NCBI GenBank assembly: GCA_036186865.1
Contig: AP025066.1
Location: forward strand, 17,897,697-17,961,696
Direction of reading: 5' to 3'
Length of the DNA stretch: 64,000 nucleotides
Source of the DNA: Eustoma russellianum
Taxonomy: Eukaryota; Streptophyta; Magnoliopsida; Gentianales; Gentianaceae
A model generated the notes under the pieces. The model was given only the letters and a program-made list of their open reading frames with translations, ran no database searches and was not told the DNA's origin. Position numbers and translations under genes: made by a program. Of this stretch, positions 1 to 10,100 are shown one piece after another; the first letter of the stretch is position 1, and each line of letters starts with the position of its first letter.

Positions 1-1
1 C

Positions 2-874
2 ATGGGAGTTGCCAATGTTATTCTAGGAATTAAGATTTCTAGGGTGACTGAGAGACTCATACTGTCACAAACACACTATATTGAATCAGTCCTGAAACGG
101 TTCAATATGGATGATGTGAAACCGGTAAAGACCCCGCTTGACTTAAGTATACACTTAAGGAAGAATCGAGGCGAACCTGTAGCTCAGTTGAAATACTCTC
201 AGGTGATCGGGAGTCTGATGTACATAACGAATTGTACAAGACCAGACTTAGCGTGTTCGGTAAACAAGTTGAGCAGGTTTACCAGTAATCCAAGTGATGA
301 TCATTGGAAAGCTCTTAACAGAGTGATGAGGTATCTGAAATACACAATGTATCTTGGATTACATTATACGAGATATCCAGCAGTGTTGGAAGGATACTGC
401 GATGCAAATTGGATATCAGATAGTAAGGACTCGAAGTCCACCAGTGGGTACGTGTTCACTATTGGTGGTGGTGCTGTGTCGTGGAAGTCCACGAAACAAA
501 CCTGTATAGCTCGGTCCACTATGGAAGCTGAGTTCATAGCATTGGACAAAGCTGGGGAAGAGGCTGAGTGGCTTCGGAATTTCTTGGAAGATATTCCGTG
601 CTGGCCTAAGCCGATCACTCCTATTAGCATACACTGTGATAGTCAGTCAACTATAGGACGTGCTCAAAGCAGCATCTAAAATGGTAAGTCACGACACATA
701 CGTCGGAGACATAACACCATTAAACAGTTGATCTCTAATGGCGTGATTTCCATAGATTATATAAAATCAATGGAGAATCTTGCGGATCCGCTTACAAAAG
801 GCTTGCCTAGAGATCAGATGTCAAGATTGACAAGCGGAATGGGACTTAAGCCCATAATGCATGAATCTTTGTAA
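2..874 (+). pseudogene. pol: Copia-A pol 3' end: RT C-terminus and RNase H, one nonsense codon
   Basis: The frame opens at the window edge with the palm/thumb end of a copia RT (VILGIKIS near residue 6, then SQTHYIESVLKRF). It continues through the RT-RNase H connection (SLMYITNCTRPDLA) into RNase H, with YCDANW, SKSTSGY, the acidic EAEFIAL segment and HCDSQS. An in-frame TAA at 677-679 interrupts RNase H. The same frame then continues with the usual SRHIRRRHNTIKQL and ADPLTKGL blocks to a TAA at 872-874. RNase H degrades the RNA strand of the cDNA hybrid. The RT catalytic YVDD box lies upstream of the window. One nonsense codon and no frameshift indicate modest decay. Confidence 0.92.
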
Positions 875-1420
875 TGGTAACCCAACCTTGTTGACTGGAG
901 ATCCCAGAATCTTGGTTCAATGGGACAACTAAGTTATGAAGATTCAGTTAGCACTTACTCATTCCGTCTGATAAAAGTGCTGTCTGCAGAGAATTTAGGG
1001 TAAGCTAAGGCTTTTAATGATGTCCTATATCTTGATGCGTCAAGTGGAGTATGGCAGAATACTCTTGATAGGAATCACCTATGTAAGTGTGAAGTGGGGC
1101 CGCTTCTATGAGAAAGTCTAGGTGGCAAGATTTCTCTAAAACACTTTCTGAAACCAGGTTGTTCATGGCCAAAACGAACACAACCATGAGAACCAAAAGG
1201 GTGTTAAAGAAAATATTGTGTGAGTGTCATTGTCTTGGTTCACAACAAAGGTTGACTAGTTCAAGACATCAAGTCACTACTTAGCCGAGTGAATCCGATG
1301 GTATATCACTAAGAAAGGTTCAAAGCCAGAAGCTACCTCTTCTGATGCAATATTTTCTTGTCTGACTTCTCCTCAGAGTTTGCATAAGTGTCTGCATTAA
1401 TTTACATTCATGTGGGGGAT
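875..1420 (+). other. Copia-A non-coding 3' region ending in polypurine tract
   Basis: No open frame fits here. The stretch separates the pol stop from the LTR and ends in TGTGGGGGAT (1411-1420), the likely plus-strand priming purine tract, directly against the LTR. The same stretch occurs in reverse complement in Copia-B (about 4197-4539 and 14544-14740), which confirms that it belongs to the element. Confidence 0.8.
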
Positions 1421-1745
1421 TGTTGGAGAATTTAAGGTTGGGCTTTGGCCCATCGTTGGAGGTTGAAGATTTGGGCTTTGGCCCGTTCATGAGTGTTGCT
1501 AAACTTGGTTGAGCAACGTACTTTGAGCTTAATGAGTTTCCGATAATGAAATCGAAGACTAATGAATCCTTAATTATCTACGTAACGAGTAGTTAATGTT
1601 AGGATGTGGAATCACTCAATTGTGTATTGGGTGAATGTGAAATTAATGCTCAAAGTAGATGGAAATGTTGTTAATGGGTGATGTGTCACCCGTGTGGAGG
1701 AATGCCACGTTGGAGGGGTCCATGTGGCGTAAAAGGCATCTGACG

Positions 1746-1982
1746 GACATCGATCGATCGATGTCACTTCGATCGATCGATGTCATCGATCGAAGTGGAT
1801 CAGAGAGCTTCGATCTCTTGGCAGATCGATCTAAGTCAATCAGAGGACATCGATCGATCACTTCGATCGATCGATGTCACTTAGATCGATCAAGTTGATC
1901 GAATGAAGTGCTCAGTCAGACATCAGTCGATCACATCGATCGATCGATGTCACTTCGATCGATCGATGTGATCGATCGAAGT
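1746..1982. repeat. GATC-rich palindrome cluster in Copia-A U3
   Basis: About two dozen GATC sites lie within 240 bases, mostly as runs of ATCGATCGATCG. Several are 20-bp perfect palindromes beginning GACATCGATC, linked by CACTT or CGAAGT spacers. The Copia-B LTR lacks this block, so it arose or expanded within the A family. Confidence 0.9.
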
Positions 1983-2075
1983 CTGACAGCGGGCAGAATC
2001 ATTTTGATTGTGCGGTTAGGTTTCAAACTTGAAACTAACACTATCCTCCGGTTTAAAATAAGATCAATCTGTTGT

Positions 2076-2295
2076 GATCTAACGGTGGCGGGGAAGATAG
2101 CTTTGATCTAACGGCCGAGATTTAAACTGTCTTAACTGCTTAACCGAATATGGTTTCCATCTAACGATCCAGGTTTAAACCTGCTAATCTATCTTCGATC
2201 CAAAGGCTGAGATTAAACCTTCCTAATCTAGATAGGAGGTTTTTAAACTAACGGTCTAAATCAAACTTCGGTTTTGATCCAACGGTCACGGTTCC
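2076..2295 (+). promoter_or_regulatory. Six imperfect GATCYAACGG-type repeats upstream of the TATA box
   Basis: Copies start near 2076, 2105, 2158, 2197, 2248 and 2276, each of the form GATCTAACGGCCGAGATT with variation and often followed by TTTAAAC. They end just before the TATA box. Repeats in this place in copia U3 regions are often enhancer-like, but that role is inference here. Related units occur inverted in the Copia-B LTR (about 3470-3740). Confidence 0.55.
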
Positions 2296-2316
2296 TTGTT
2301 CTCCAACCGACTCCCC

Positions 2317-2324
2317 TATATAAA
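2317..2324 (+). promoter_or_regulatory. TATA box of Copia-A LTR
   Basis: TATATAAA in a GC-richer context (CTCCCC before, GAGGGC after), about 900 bp into the LTR and ahead of the conserved R/U5 block. This is the expected place for the retrotransposon promoter. Confidence 0.7.
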
Positions 2325-2650
2325 GAGGGCTAAGGGTGTTCATTTGACACACCAAGCTCTAAGCATTTCATAAGCATTCTGCATTCGTAGCACGTGAGTC
2401 TTGCATATTGTCCGGGAGAAGTCAGGACACTCTAGCGTTCGAAGGAGTTCAAGTTCAGCAGTGCCGCTCAACTGAATAGGTACCCGTTGTATCCTGGGAG
2501 ACGATTGCTCACACCGGTTGGGCACAGTATACCGGAGCAATACGTCTTAAGGACAGAGTCCTCGACTCGCCCCGGGTTTGATTTATTTTGTTGTCTCATA
2601 TGCACACATTGTACGACTGCGTCTTGGTACAGGATTGATTGTCTCCAACA

Positions 2651-2683
2651 ATATGTTCTGAAAGAAAAAATCTACGCTTTTAT
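2651..2683. other. 33-bp spacer between two converging copia LTRs
   Basis: A short AT-rich stretch between the 3' end of the Copia-A LTR and the 3' end of the inverted Copia-B LTR. It should hold at least one target duplication of each element, but the other ends are out of view. Confidence 0.6.
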
Positions 2684-4196
2684 TGTTGAAATAATTCAAA
2701 TCAGACAAATTGACTTATGTGAAATAATGGCTGATCTCCGAGCTCAGGATAGGCTAGACTGATATGTAGAGTTGAGACAGTTCAGATAGTGCAATTGAGT
2801 TCGCATCCTGAACAGTCAGCCGACCTGTCGACCTGAACTAAACAGCGCTTCAGGACTGTGGTTTTGTGCAATTATATTTGTGTTCTGGGCTGATCAGCGG
2901 CCTGCCAACCTCGGCACCTCAGCACAACAACCAAAAGTTGTGCTTTCTGCTTCTTTAGCCGAGTAGAGCTCAACACGACAGTGCTGCAAAACAACGAATG
3001 TCCTCAGCCAAACAGCAGAGCTCACCACAAAGCAGAACTTAGCTTAGCAACACTGTAATTGCCTATCCCACGATCAGATGGGCTCAGCACAAAGCAGAGC
3101 TCAGCTCAGCAATAACCTCAACAGCTCAGCAGAGCAGAGATCCGAGGTGAGTCCAAGACTCTGTCCTTAAGACGTTATTGCTCCGGTATACTGCGCCCAA
3201 CAAGAGGAGCAACAGTCTCCTAGGATATAACGGATATAACGGAGATTAGTTCAGACGAGCGGCACTGCAGCGTTGAACTCTACGAATCTGTTAGATGTCC
3301 TGAACTTCTCGGTATACTGAAATGCAGAGGTGTTTGGAAGAATTGAGTATTTAGAGATGCAGAAAGAGATTGCAGAGAAGAGAATTTTTTGGATTTTTGT
3401 ATGTGTGACCACAGAGGCCAAATAGGCCACTATTTATAGGGGAATGATGAGGTCGATCTGTTACAATTAGTCCAATCTCAACCGTAGGATCAGATACCAG
3501 CTCGGCCTGAACCATTGGGTCAGATATCCGCACCATGTCTGCCCTCAGCCTTTAGACCAACTAACTGTTCAATCTGAGCCGTCAGATCATAACAGTTTTA
3601 GATCAGCTCGGCCGGTTAAATCTGAACCACTTTTCAAAATTTAACCTTAGCCGTCAGATCAACTAACTCTTCAATCTGAACAGTCATATCATAACAAACT
3701 CAGGTCAGCTTGGTCGGTTAAATCTGAACAACTTTTCAAAATTTAACCTCAGCCTAATCTTAACAACCTGGAGAGTTTGAACGGAAACAAACTCCTTTTC
3801 GACTGATAAGATTCGACCCGGTGCTACAAGACCCGGCTTGCAGTCTGTAGCCCGCAGCTCGACCTGTAGCCCAGTCATCAACCTGAGCCCATCAGCTCAG
3901 TCCGTCACCTGAGCCCATCAAGTATACAGCTCAGTCCGTCACCTGAGCCCATGCCTAGGTACGGGCCGAGTTGGCTGATTTTTTTTATTTTAATTTGAGC
4001 ACTAATTTCTCATTCACCTGGTATAATAATCGAGTGATTCAAAATCCTACAATTATCTACTCGCCGTGCAGATAATTAAGGACTCATTAGTTTTCACTTA
4101 TGACTAGTGAAATTAATCATAATATTAGCTCAAAGTACGTTGCTAACCACAGTTTACAACTTGGCCCATTTCAAATTCTTTCCAATTTCTCCAACG
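2684..4196 (-). repeat. Copia-B 3' LTR (about 1,513 bp)
   Basis: On the plus strand it runs from TGTTGAAATA to TTCTCCAACG. The last base should be A, so the LTR start has a point mutation. It holds a TATA box in reverse (3430-3439, CTATTTATAG), an R/U5 block homologous to Copia-A (3150-3320), GATC/ACGG-type repeats (about 3470-3740), and a tandem CAGCTCAGTCCGTCACCTGAG repeat (about 3890-3950). The left boundary is chosen from the TGTTG/CAACA terminal repeat and could be off by some tens of bases. Confidence 0.78.
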
Positions 4197-4539
4197 ATCC
4201 CGCATATGAATGGGAATTGATGCATAGTGTTTATGCAGACTCTATCGAGAAGTCAGACAAGAAAATGTTGCATCAGATAAGGTAGCTTTTGGCCTTGAAC
4301 TTTTCTTAGTGAAATACTATCGGATCTACTCAGCTAATTAGTAAACTTAATATCTTGAACTAACCGGCCTTTAGTGTGAACCTAGATAATAGTACTCACA
4401 TAGCATTTCCTTTAACACCTTTTTTTGTTCTCATGATTGTGTTCGTTTTGACCATGAATTGCCTGGTTTCAGAATGTGTGCTAGAGAACTTTGGCCTTAC
4501 AAAATTCTCATAGAAGCGGCCACACTTCACACTTATATA
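4197..4539 (-). other. Copia-B non-coding 3' region next to its LTR
   Basis: Reverse-complement match to 1090-1420 of Copia-A, including the purine tract GCGGGAT beside the LTR. No coding capacity. It ends at the ATATA target copy of Gypsy-C. Confidence 0.85.
4535..4539. repeat. Target site duplication (left) of Gypsy-C
   Basis: ATATA, identical to 14539-14543 on the other side. This proves a single intact insertion. Confidence 0.95.
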
Positions 4540-4584
4540 TGTAGCGCCCCGGCCCGATACCGTCATCGGAACCAGTGCACCCGC

Positions 4585-4607
4585 CGTAGTCTACTATGAG
4601 AACTACG
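4585..4607 (-). other. U5 hairpin in Gypsy-C LTR
   Basis: CGTAGT and ACTACG arms enclose an 11-base loop, about 45 bases from the LTR 3' end. The second LTR has it at 11948-11970. The unrelated-looking LTRs of Gypsy-F, -H and -J carry the same structure with GTACT/AGTAC arms and also an 11-base loop. Confidence 0.6.
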
Positions 4608-5349
4608 AAGCGTCAAGCAGATCAAGCATACATCCTTCATAATGTAAGTTAAAACCAGCGGAAACGTCATAAAATCTAAACCTTCATTGTCAATATTATA
4701 ACCAGAAACTGCAGCGGAAATAAAACTGTTTGTTCATCTAGCCAACATAGGTTTTAGAACAACATAATAACAATAAGTCTCCAACTTAAACAAAATAGTC
4801 CAGCATCTATCTATTCCATTGTCCATCGTCCCATTGAGCCCACTCGCCGTCGTCTTCGATAAATATCAACTCATAATCAGGCTCACCTGAAAGAAGATAG
4901 AATGATTGTTCTTAGCGAAAACTTCGCCAGCAAGTAACCCGTCTATACACCCTACGGAATCACACACGTCGAGTCACCAGTGTATAAAACATTGCCCAAA
5001 AATAAGGTGCTCGGGTTAACAAATAGCATCTTAATAAGAATTACTCAAAACAGGTAAAGCACATATATGAACACAGATACGAGAACCAATATGTATTAAA
5101 ACAACGTATCACATAAGCAAGTCATAGACTAACCACATTTCTTGCATGTCAAGTCTTATGCTTCGTGTATCATGATGCATGTACTTCTTTAAAATCACAC
5201 ACAACACCCATGCATATGTCTTCTTTCATAAACATGTCATGCATGTCATTTCACAAAGCATTTCATCACTTTACATATCATATTCTTCGTGTAGCAGAAC
5301 TTTATACCCTGTGGGTGATCAGTCCACAGCAATCATAACTTTATACCCC

Positions 5350-5462
5350 GTGCTGAAAGGTCCACGGCCCCATTACGTATATCATATATCCGTGCTGAAA
5401 GGTCCACGGCCCCATTACATATATCATATATCCATGCTGATAGGTCCACGGCCCTATAACAT
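5350..5462. repeat. About 42-bp tandem repeat, three units, Gypsy-C 3' LTR
   Basis: Units carry GTGCTGAAAGGTCCACGGCC followed by CATTAC and an ATATC-rich tail. The third unit looks like a fusion (GCTGATAGG start, TATAAC end) that would result from loss of one unit. Confidence 0.88.
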
Positions 5463-5910
5463 ACTTTATACCCTGCTGTTGACTCACAGATCACGCTTTT
5501 ATACCCTGCTTTCGCAGACGTGACTTTTATACCCTGTGATCAACCAGCAGCCATTTTGTCTTTCGAAAACTTTAAACCTTTCTTGTTCTTTTGCAAAGCA
5601 TATTTCAAATCAATGCAAGTGCCCATGTCATGATGCAGGATGCACAAGTAGCTTCAAATCAACATGTAGCACACACACATACATCTTGCATATCAAGTAC
5701 ACGGTCTTGCACCTCAAACACTCCCTGTTCGTATTTTGACAAGTCTGTTCGTCTCACTTATTCACTTGTAATTCAATCTTATGCTTACATAATCAAACTT
5801 ACCGACTACACCTCATTTGCACCTCAAATACCCTTGCATTTTATGTTCAAAAGAAGTGTATAAAGTTACTACATATACATAGGGCGCCTAAAGGGTCAAA
5901 AAGACTTCCA

Positions 5911-6182
5911 GTACAGTTGGAACGCCACTTAAAGCGCCTAATGTGGACATGAAGCGCCTATACTAGGCGTTTGAAGTGTTCGGGGATGATTCAGGACACA
6001 TCGAACGCCACATGAAGCGCCTCATGTGACATGAAGCGCCTAATGTAGGCGTTCGAAGTGTTCTGACGGTTCTAAATTGCAGTTTTTCTGTACGGGAAAG
6101 CTCCAGGACACATGGAACGCTACATGAAGCGCCTATAGTGACATGAAGCGCCTCATGTAGGCGTTCGAAGTGTTCTGACGAT
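5911..6182. repeat. Three GCG-rich hairpin units in Gypsy-C 3' LTR
   Basis: Each 70-80-bp unit starts with GAACGCC-type sequence, contains two ATGAAGCGCCT copies, and ends in AGGCGTTCGAAGTGTTC. The unit ends are complementary (GAACGCC/GGCGTTC), so each can fold on itself. Same array in the other LTR at 13315-13586. Confidence 0.8.
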
Positions 6183-7134
6183 GCCAAACTGCAGTTTTCT
6201 CTGCAGTAACTTCCTCCCATCATCTCCCTCCTTCAACCCTTTCATGTTCAAACTCTCAAGATCCATCTTACCATCTAGATTCATCATACTTAACACACAT
6301 CTAATCATGAATTGATGCTTAGTGATGTCTAACAAGATCCCCTCTTAACCTTTAATCATTCACAACCCTCAAAAGATATCATCAATATTCCAAACACAAC
6401 AAGACCACAACTATAACATCATTATCCTTCCCTTCCCTGCACTCACTCCCAAATGTCTAAATGAAGACAATCAACATAAGAGTAGAGCACAAAGATAAGT
6501 ACATCAATATATACACTTTCGTGGGCATGCTTGACAAACAACAAACACCACATAACTAATTTCAGAGATATGGCCCAAAGAACAAGACTTTACACAATTA
6601 GCAACAAGACTTACATATCACAAAGCATTTAAGATAGGCAAGACAAAAATACAAATGTGTGATTCATGTTTTCTCTTTGTAGAACATAGGGCCTAAAGTA
6701 TCAAAATTTACGTAAAGCGTATAGAAAGATTACTTGCCTTGGTTTCTAGTTAATCTTACGGGTTTACTGCAGAATTTCAATGGAGATTGCACCTAGGTTG
6801 GCCTTCTTCCTCCCTTTTCCTTCCTCTCCTCTTCTTCTTCCTCTTCTTTCTTCTTCTCTTTGCTCCTGCGGTTTTCCCCTCTTATTTTTTGATGGTATAA
6901 CCGTCCCCTAAGGCTGAGATGGGGAGTTATACTAAATTTTGGTAACTCCCCTATCTCCTAGTAGGGACTACTTTGATAATTTACCATACTTTCTTTTAAT
7001 TCCACTTCTAACCCCTTTCTTTTGTTCTTCTATGTTTTGTGTAACTAAGTCACATTACCTACATAATTAATTAGGTTGCATTCAAGGTTGACCTAAGTAT
7101 CGAAAGTTGCGCTTAAAAATCACGGGGTGTAACA

Positions 7135-7172
7135 TTCCACCCCCCTTACAAAAAGTTTCGTCCTCGAAACTT
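7135..7172 (-). promoter_or_regulatory. Gypsy-C polypurine tract and preceding hairpin
   Basis: Minus-strand AAGGGGGGTGGAA abuts the 3' LTR and is the plus-strand primer site. Immediately before it, 7153-7172 forms an 8-bp stem with a 4-base loop (AAGTTTCG, AGGA, CGAAACTT). The identical hairpin lies before the tract of Gypsy-J. Confidence 0.85.
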
Positions 7173-7179
7173 ACGTACC

Positions 7180-10100
7180 TTAGTCAAAGAGCTGAGGATA
7201 CTTCTCCCGCATTTGTTCTTCGAGCTCCCAAGTGGCTTCCCGTTCCGTGTGATTGCTCCATTGAACCTTTACATAAGGGATCACTCGCTTCCTCAACACT
7301 TGATCCTTTCGGTCCACAACTTTCACGGGTACTTCCTCATATGTAACATCGTCCTTGAGTTCCAAAGGTTGAGCTTCAAGTACATGACTTGGGTCCGCCA
7401 CGTACTTTCTTAATTGTGACACGTGGAAAACATTGTGTACTTGCGCCAACACCGGAGGTAATGCCAACTTATATGCCAAGTCCCCTACCTTCTCAAGTAT
7501 TTCATAGGGACCAATGAATCGAGGGCTTAGCTTGCCTTTTACTCCAAACCTCATGACGCCCTTCGTAGGTGATACCTTCAAATAAACTTTTTCTCCCACG
7601 TCAAAATCCAATGGTCGTCGTTTGGAATCTGCCCAACTCTTGCTACGGTCCTGAGCCGTCTTGAGTCTTTCCCGAATGACCTTCACCTTCTCTAACGTTT
7701 TCTCTAATAGCTCAGGTCCAGTAATGGTCCTCACGCCCACTTCGTCCCAATAAATCGGAGACCTACATTTCCTTCCATACAAAGCCTCAAAAGGAGCCAT
7801 ACCAATTGCGCTGTGGTAACTATTGTTATAAGAAAACTCCATCAGCTTTACCATTCCGTCCCAACTTCCTTTGAAATCCAACACGCAAGCTCTTAGCATA
7901 TCTTCCAAGGTTTGAATTGTCCGCTCGGACTGTCCATCAGTTTGGGGATGGTACGCCGTACTCAACCTTAATTCTGTACCCATGGCTTCTTGGAATGCTG
8001 TCCAAAACTTAGATGTGAACCGTGAATCTCGGTCGGACACTATACTTACCGGGACTCCATGCAAACTAACAATACTGTCCATATATAAGCTCACTAATTT
8101 GTCAAGAGGTGCTTCACTTGAAACGGGTAAGAAATGGGCAGACTTTGTTAAACGATCCACGATAACCCAAATCATGTCACATCCACTTTTTGTCTTTGGT
8201 AAACCAGCTACAAAATCCATTGTGACATGTTCCCATTTCCATTCCGGAATTTCCAACGGCATCAACAATCCACCAGGCCGTTGGTGTTCCGCCTTGACTT
8301 GTTGACACACCAAACACCTCTCTATGAATTCTGCAATATGTCTTTTCATCCCAGACCACCAATAGTAACGCTTGAGATCTCTATACATTTTGGTGCTACC
8401 GGGGTGTATTGATAACCTCGAATTATGAGCTTCTTGCAAAACTTCTTTCCTAAGTTCGTCAACGTCCGGCACGCATAATCTTTCCTTAAACCATAAGCTC
8501 CCATCCCCTTTGGTCTGAAATCCTTCAACTTGACTATGTTTCACCCTTTCCACTATCTCACTTAAAACCTTATTTTTCTTCTGTGCCTCCTTTATCCGAT
8601 CAATCAAACTCGGGGTGATAGTCAAGGCTGTCATGACGTTCACCGTGGATTCAATCAAATCCAAACCAAACTCCTCCATCTCTCTTTCCAATGGTGATTG
8701 TCGTTCATGGCTGGACTTCCTACTTAAGGCGTCGGCTACCTTGTTAGCCTTTCCCGGGTGATAATGAATAGTTAGGTCATAGTCTTTTAGCAATTCCAAC
8801 CATCTCCGCTGCCTCATATTCAATTCCTTCTGCGAGAACAAATACTTAAGGCTCTTATGATCCGTGAACACTACGCATTTCTCTCCATACAAATAATGCC
8901 GCCAGATCTTCAAGGCGAACACAACCGCAGCAAGTTCAAGATCATGTGTGGGATAGTTTTGTTCATAAGACTTTAGCTGTCTTGAGGCATACGCGATGAC
9001 TCGTTCGTTTTGCATTAAAACACAACCTAACCCGTTCTTTGACGCATCACTATAAATCACAAATCCATCTGTTCCAGAGGGTTGCGCCAACACTGGAGCT
9101 GTCGTTAATCTCTTCTTAAGCTCCGTGAAACTTTGCTCGCATTCCGCCGTCCACTCAAACTTGGACTTCTTTTGAGTAAGGCGATTGAGAGGTACGGCAA
9201 TCCTCGAGAATCCCTCAACAAATTTTCTGTAATAACCCGCTAGACCCAAGAAACTTCGCACTTCGGTGACGTTGGTAGGTCTAGGCCATTCAGTTATGGC
9301 TTCCACCTTCTTCGGGTCAACAGCAATCCCCTCTTCTGATATCACATGACCCAGGAAAGCCACACTTCTTAACCAGAACTCACACTTGCTAAACTTTGCA
9401 TAAAGTTGTTTCTGCCTCAAAATGCCTAGTACAATTCTCAAATGCTCAGTGTGAGTTTGCTCGTCAGGAGAATACACAAGAATATCATCTATGAATACCA
9501 CTACAAACTTATCCAACTGTTCTCGAAAGACGGTATTCATAAGATCCATAAAAGCCGCAGGGGCATTTGTCAATCCAAATGGCATCACCAAAAATTCATA
9601 CTGGCCATACCTTGTGCGGAAAGCTGTCTTTGCGATGTCCTCGGCCTTTACTCGCAACTGATGATATCCTGATCGGAGGTCAATTTTAGAGAAAATCTTG
9701 GCGCCCTTGAGTTGATCAAACAAGTCCTCAATTCGTGGAAGGGGATACTTATTCTTGATGGTAACTTTATTCAACTCTCTATAATCGATACACAGCCTCA
9801 TGCTACCATCTTTCTTCTTTACGAACAACACAGGTGCTCCCCAAGGCGACACACTAGGTCGGATAAACTTCTTGTCCAATAACTCTTGCAATTGTTCCTT
9901 CAACTCTCTCAACTCCGCCGGAGCCATTCTATAAGGAGCTTTAGAAATAGGTTCAGTTCCGGGGATCAAGTTAATCTCAAACTCAACTTCTCTCGGGGGT
10001 GGTACTCCTGGTAAATCCTCTGGAAACACATCAGGAAATTCATTGACCACTGGGATTTGCTCGATAGACGGTACCTCCTGAGTAACATCCATGGCATACA

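Larger units (their letters stand above)
1..2650 (+). mobile_element. Copia-A: 3' part of a Ty1/copia LTR retrotransposon
   Basis: The element enters from the left window edge. It shows, in order, the end of RT, RNase H, a non-coding 3' stretch, a short purine tract and one LTR. The LTR has TGTTGGAG at its start and CTCCAACA at its end, a matched terminal inverted repeat. The 5' LTR and most of the internal region lie outside the window, so the target duplication cannot be checked. The relative Copia-B lies just to the right in opposite orientation. Copia order (RNase H last, then LTR) is seen directly; the clade within copia is not certain. Confidence 0.93.
1421..2650 (+). repeat. Copia-A 3' LTR (1,230 bp)
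   Basis: Bounded by TGTTGGAGAA at the left and GTCTCCAACA at the right. It contains a GATC-rich palindromic block, a run of ACGG-centred repeats and a TATA box followed by R/U5. The R/U5 part (about 2395-2570) is clearly homologous, in reverse complement, to 3150-3320 in the Copia-B LTR, while the U3 parts differ. Small open frames inside it are not genes. Confidence 0.92.
4540..7134 (-). repeat. Gypsy-C 3' LTR (2,595 bp)
   Basis: On the minus strand this LTR lies downstream of pol. It carries three GTCCACGGCC units where the other LTR has four, the repeated TTTATACCC motif (near 5301, 5340, 5464, 5499, 5526), three GAACGCC/GGCGTTC hairpin units (5911-6182), and a pyrimidine-rich stretch near 6800-6860. 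Short open frames within it are not genes. Confidence 0.95.

Noticed and set aside
5179..5523. Small open frames in the Gypsy-C LTRs (also 12542-12844, 12995-13267 and others)
   Set aside because: They follow the tandem repeat and recur in both LTRs only because the LTRs are copies. No domain, and LTR interiors are non-coding.
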